Assembly: GCF_025264645.1 (NCBI RefSeq)
Contig: NZ_CP073696.1
Span: forward strand, 3,844,001-3,908,000
Direction of reading: 5' to 3'
Source of the DNA: Edaphobacter lichenicola
Lineage (GTDB): Bacteria; Acidobacteriota; Terriglobia; Terriglobales; Acidobacteriaceae
Length of the DNA: 64,000 bases
The notes beneath the pieces are model-generated. The model was not told the DNA's origin and did no database searches. It saw only the letters and a list, made by a program, of their open reading frames with translations. Made by a program: the position numbers and the translations under genes. Of this stretch, positions 62,567 through 64,000 are shown piece after piece. Within the stretch, counting starts at the first letter, position 1. Each line of letters starts with the position of its first letter.

Positions 62567-63778
62567 TTAGACGCGGGTGAAGGTGGTCTGTTGCTTTTCT
62601 TTATGGCGCTCGGTGGCTAACGCGATGAGGCGGTCGATGAGTTGCGAGTAAGGGACGCCGGTGGCCTCCCAGAGTTTGGGATACATGCTGATGCTGGTAA
62701 ATCCGGGCATGGTGTTGATTTCGTTGAGATAGATCCGGGCGGACTTCGATTCCCTGCCCTTCTTGTTTTTGAAGGCGGGCTCCATGAGGAAGTCGACGCG
62801 GGCGAGACCGGCGCAGTCGCAGGCGCGGAAGGCGGCGATGGCCATCTCGCGGATTTCTTTTGATTCGGATTTGCTGAGTTGCGCGGGAATGATGGGGATG
62901 GAAGCGTCGGAGTGGTACTTGGCGTTGTAGTCATAGAACTCGGCGCCGGGGACTATCTCGCCGACGACGGAGGCCTCGGGCGAGTCGTTGCCGAGGACGG
63001 CTACTTCGAGTTCGCGGGGCTTGGCGCCGGGGCCACCGACACCCTGCTCGATGATGAGCTTGCGGTCGAAGCTGGCGGCGAGGTCCATCGCGGGAGCGAG
63101 TTCGCTGCGATCGTGGACTTTGCTGATGCCTACGGAAGAGCCTAGATTCGCGGGTTTTACGAAGACGGGATAGGTGAGTTTCTTTTCGATGCGCTTGATG
63201 CAGCGCTTCGCGTCGGACTTCCATTCGCTGCGGAGGAGGTTGACGTGAGGCGTTTGGGGCAGGCCGGCAGCGGCGAAGAGCTGCTTCATCGCGGTCTTGT
63301 CCATGCCTGTTGCGGAGCCGAGAACGCCAGAGCCGACGTAGGCGATGTCGGCTAGTTCGAAGAGGCCCTGGATAGTGCCGTCTTCGCCGAAGGTGCCGTG
63401 GAGGACGGGAAAGATGACGTCGAGCGACTGGGCGAGGGAGCCGTTTTGTTGCGCGAGGGCGGTGCTTCCCTGCGCCAGATCGGCGCTTGCGTTGAGTGTG
63501 ATGGATTTCGTGGCGGCGTTTTTCTTCCGTGTTGGCGCGGGTTTTGTGTCGCCTGCCAGCAGGTGCTGCGCATCTCCGGAGCTGAGCCACTGGCCTTGCT
63601 TGGTGATACCGATGGGGATGACTTCGTACTTTGTGCTGTCGATGGACTTGAGGATGGACGCGGCGGAGAGGAGGGAGACTTCGTGCTCGCCGGAGCGGCC
63701 GCCGAAGAGGATTCCGACGCGGAGTTTCGGGGTGGAGGTTTTTTTTGTCTGCTTTGCTTTTTTCGTCTGCTTTGCCAT
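62567..63778 (-). CDS. ddl: D-alanine-D-alanine ligase
   Basis: 403 residues from ATG 63778; a TTG 12 nt upstream is less likely. It joins two D-Ala for the peptidoglycan stem peptide. ATP-grasp features are [18 protein letters not shown] (N-terminal), [49 protein letters not shown]-like [13 protein letters not shown] and [17 protein letters not shown] 12-residue Lys/Thr-rich N-terminal tail and an insertion with [16 protein letters not shown] (about residues 70-90) make it longer than E. coli DdlA/B. Cytoplasmic. A CACCAC element lies upstream, between the gene and the window end. Confidence 0.95.
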   Translation of the reverse strand: MAKQTKKAKQTKKTSTPKLRVGILFGGRSGEHEVSLLSAASILKSIDSTKYEVIPIGITKQGQWLSSGDAQHLLAGDTKPAPTRKKNAATKSITLNASADLAQGSTALAQQNGSLAQSLDVIFPVLHGTFGEDGTIQGLFELADIAYVGSGVLGSATGMDKTAMKQLFAAAGLPQTPHVNLLRSEWKSDAKRCIKRIEKKLTYPVFVKPANLGSSVGISKVHDRSELAPAMDLAASFDRKLIIEQGVGGPGAKPRELEVAVLGNDSPEASVVGEIVPGAEFYDYNAKYHSDASIPIIPAQLSKSESKEIREMAIAAFRACDCAGLARVDFLMEPAFKNKKGRESKSARIYLNEINTMPGFTSISMYPKLWEATGVPYSQLIDRLIALATERHKEKQQTTFTRV

Positions 63779-63897
63779 GGATAGGTACAAGTTTCTACTA
63801 AATCGGAATGGTTAAGCGGGAAAAAAGTTCAGGGGGTATCGATGTGGTCTTTTACAGGGTATTTTGCAGATTTGGTGGTGTTTTTCGATGGTACATC

Positions 63898-63976
63898 GTG
63901 GTGAATTTGTGGTGATTTGCGTGGTGGACGTGGTGTTTTCGCACCACGTTTTCGGTCGCCGAAAAATGCGCCAACT
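63898..63976 (-). repeat. Hairpin plus helically phased CACCAC element, copy B
   Basis: Reverse complement of copy A: hairpin ACGTGGTG (63928-63935) / CACCACGT (63942-63949), and GTGGTG boxes at 63898, 63909, 63921 and 63930 (spacing 11, 12, 9 as in copy A). A further box sits at 63875, 23 nt away. 69 of 79 positions match copy A. It is 120 nt upstream of ddl. Confidence 0.75.
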
Positions 63977-64000
63977 TTCGCGGAAGATTTTTTTGAATAT

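Overview
The window looks like a chromosomal piece of a soil Acidobacteriota, probably class Terriglobia (the Granulicella/Edaphobacter/Terriglobus group). The grounds are a very large Oar-type TonB-dependent receptor with an N-terminal carboxypeptidase-regulatory domain, secreted hydrolases and glyoxalase-like proteins, DUF4199 and DUF6326 membrane proteins, YXWGXW-repeat lipoproteins, a moderately high GC content, and a copy of a dispersed repeat whose antisense reading gives the familiar false peptide ILRCAQNDD. No phage, transposase, CRISPR array, rRNA or tRNA was found.

Left part (1-38.7 kb): a TPR fragment, SAP/DUF6434 protein, Bcp peroxiredoxin, the Oar-like receptor, a polysaccharide deacetylase, a ferredoxin, an MFS exporter and an AsmA-family protein. 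Next comes a stretch with small membrane proteins and many intergenic repeats (9.8-15 kb), including a membrane-anchored LuxR-type regulator beside a DUF4199 protein. Housekeeping genes follow: hemL, purM, a GH3 glycosidase, purN, an HtrA-like protease, coaE, folD, a short Trm112-family gene and ppc. After these come a TonB-domain protein, a CocE/NonD hydrolase, an MFS transporter, a TolC-like protein, a DsbA-like thioredoxin and an exported methyltransferase.

Right part (38.9-64 kb): a MerC-domain protein, an exported VOC protein, purD, an Nramp transporter, a DHFR-like reductase, a second VOC protein, a proline-rich YXWGXW lipoprotein, aconitase, a serine hydrolase, the bifunctional (p)ppGpp enzyme Rel, and a GT39-like membrane protein. 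An aromatic amino acid cluster follows (trpB-trpA-chorismate mutase-aroF-tyrA-ilvA), then a TonB-domain protein and ddl.

Four signals go beyond the gene list. (1) Base composition of the + strand switches sharply from C-rich to G-rich at about 38.7-39.0 kb whatever the gene strand. This is an origin-type GC-skew switch, or else an inversion or assembly boundary. (2) trpB is preceded by what looks like a complete attenuator: a near-leaderless short ORF with a Tyr-Trp pair, a first hairpin, a competing antiterminator and a strong terminator. (3) A REP-like hairpin family with a constant 6-nt loop and compensatory stem changes lies between genes at 0.3 and 9.8-13.4 kb. (4) A 79-bp element with a hairpin followed by CACCAC boxes about one helical turn apart occurs twice in opposite orientation, at 14.8 and 63.9 kb (69/79 identical by hand alignment). 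All counts and alignments were done by eye; family names come from motif recognition, not database searches.
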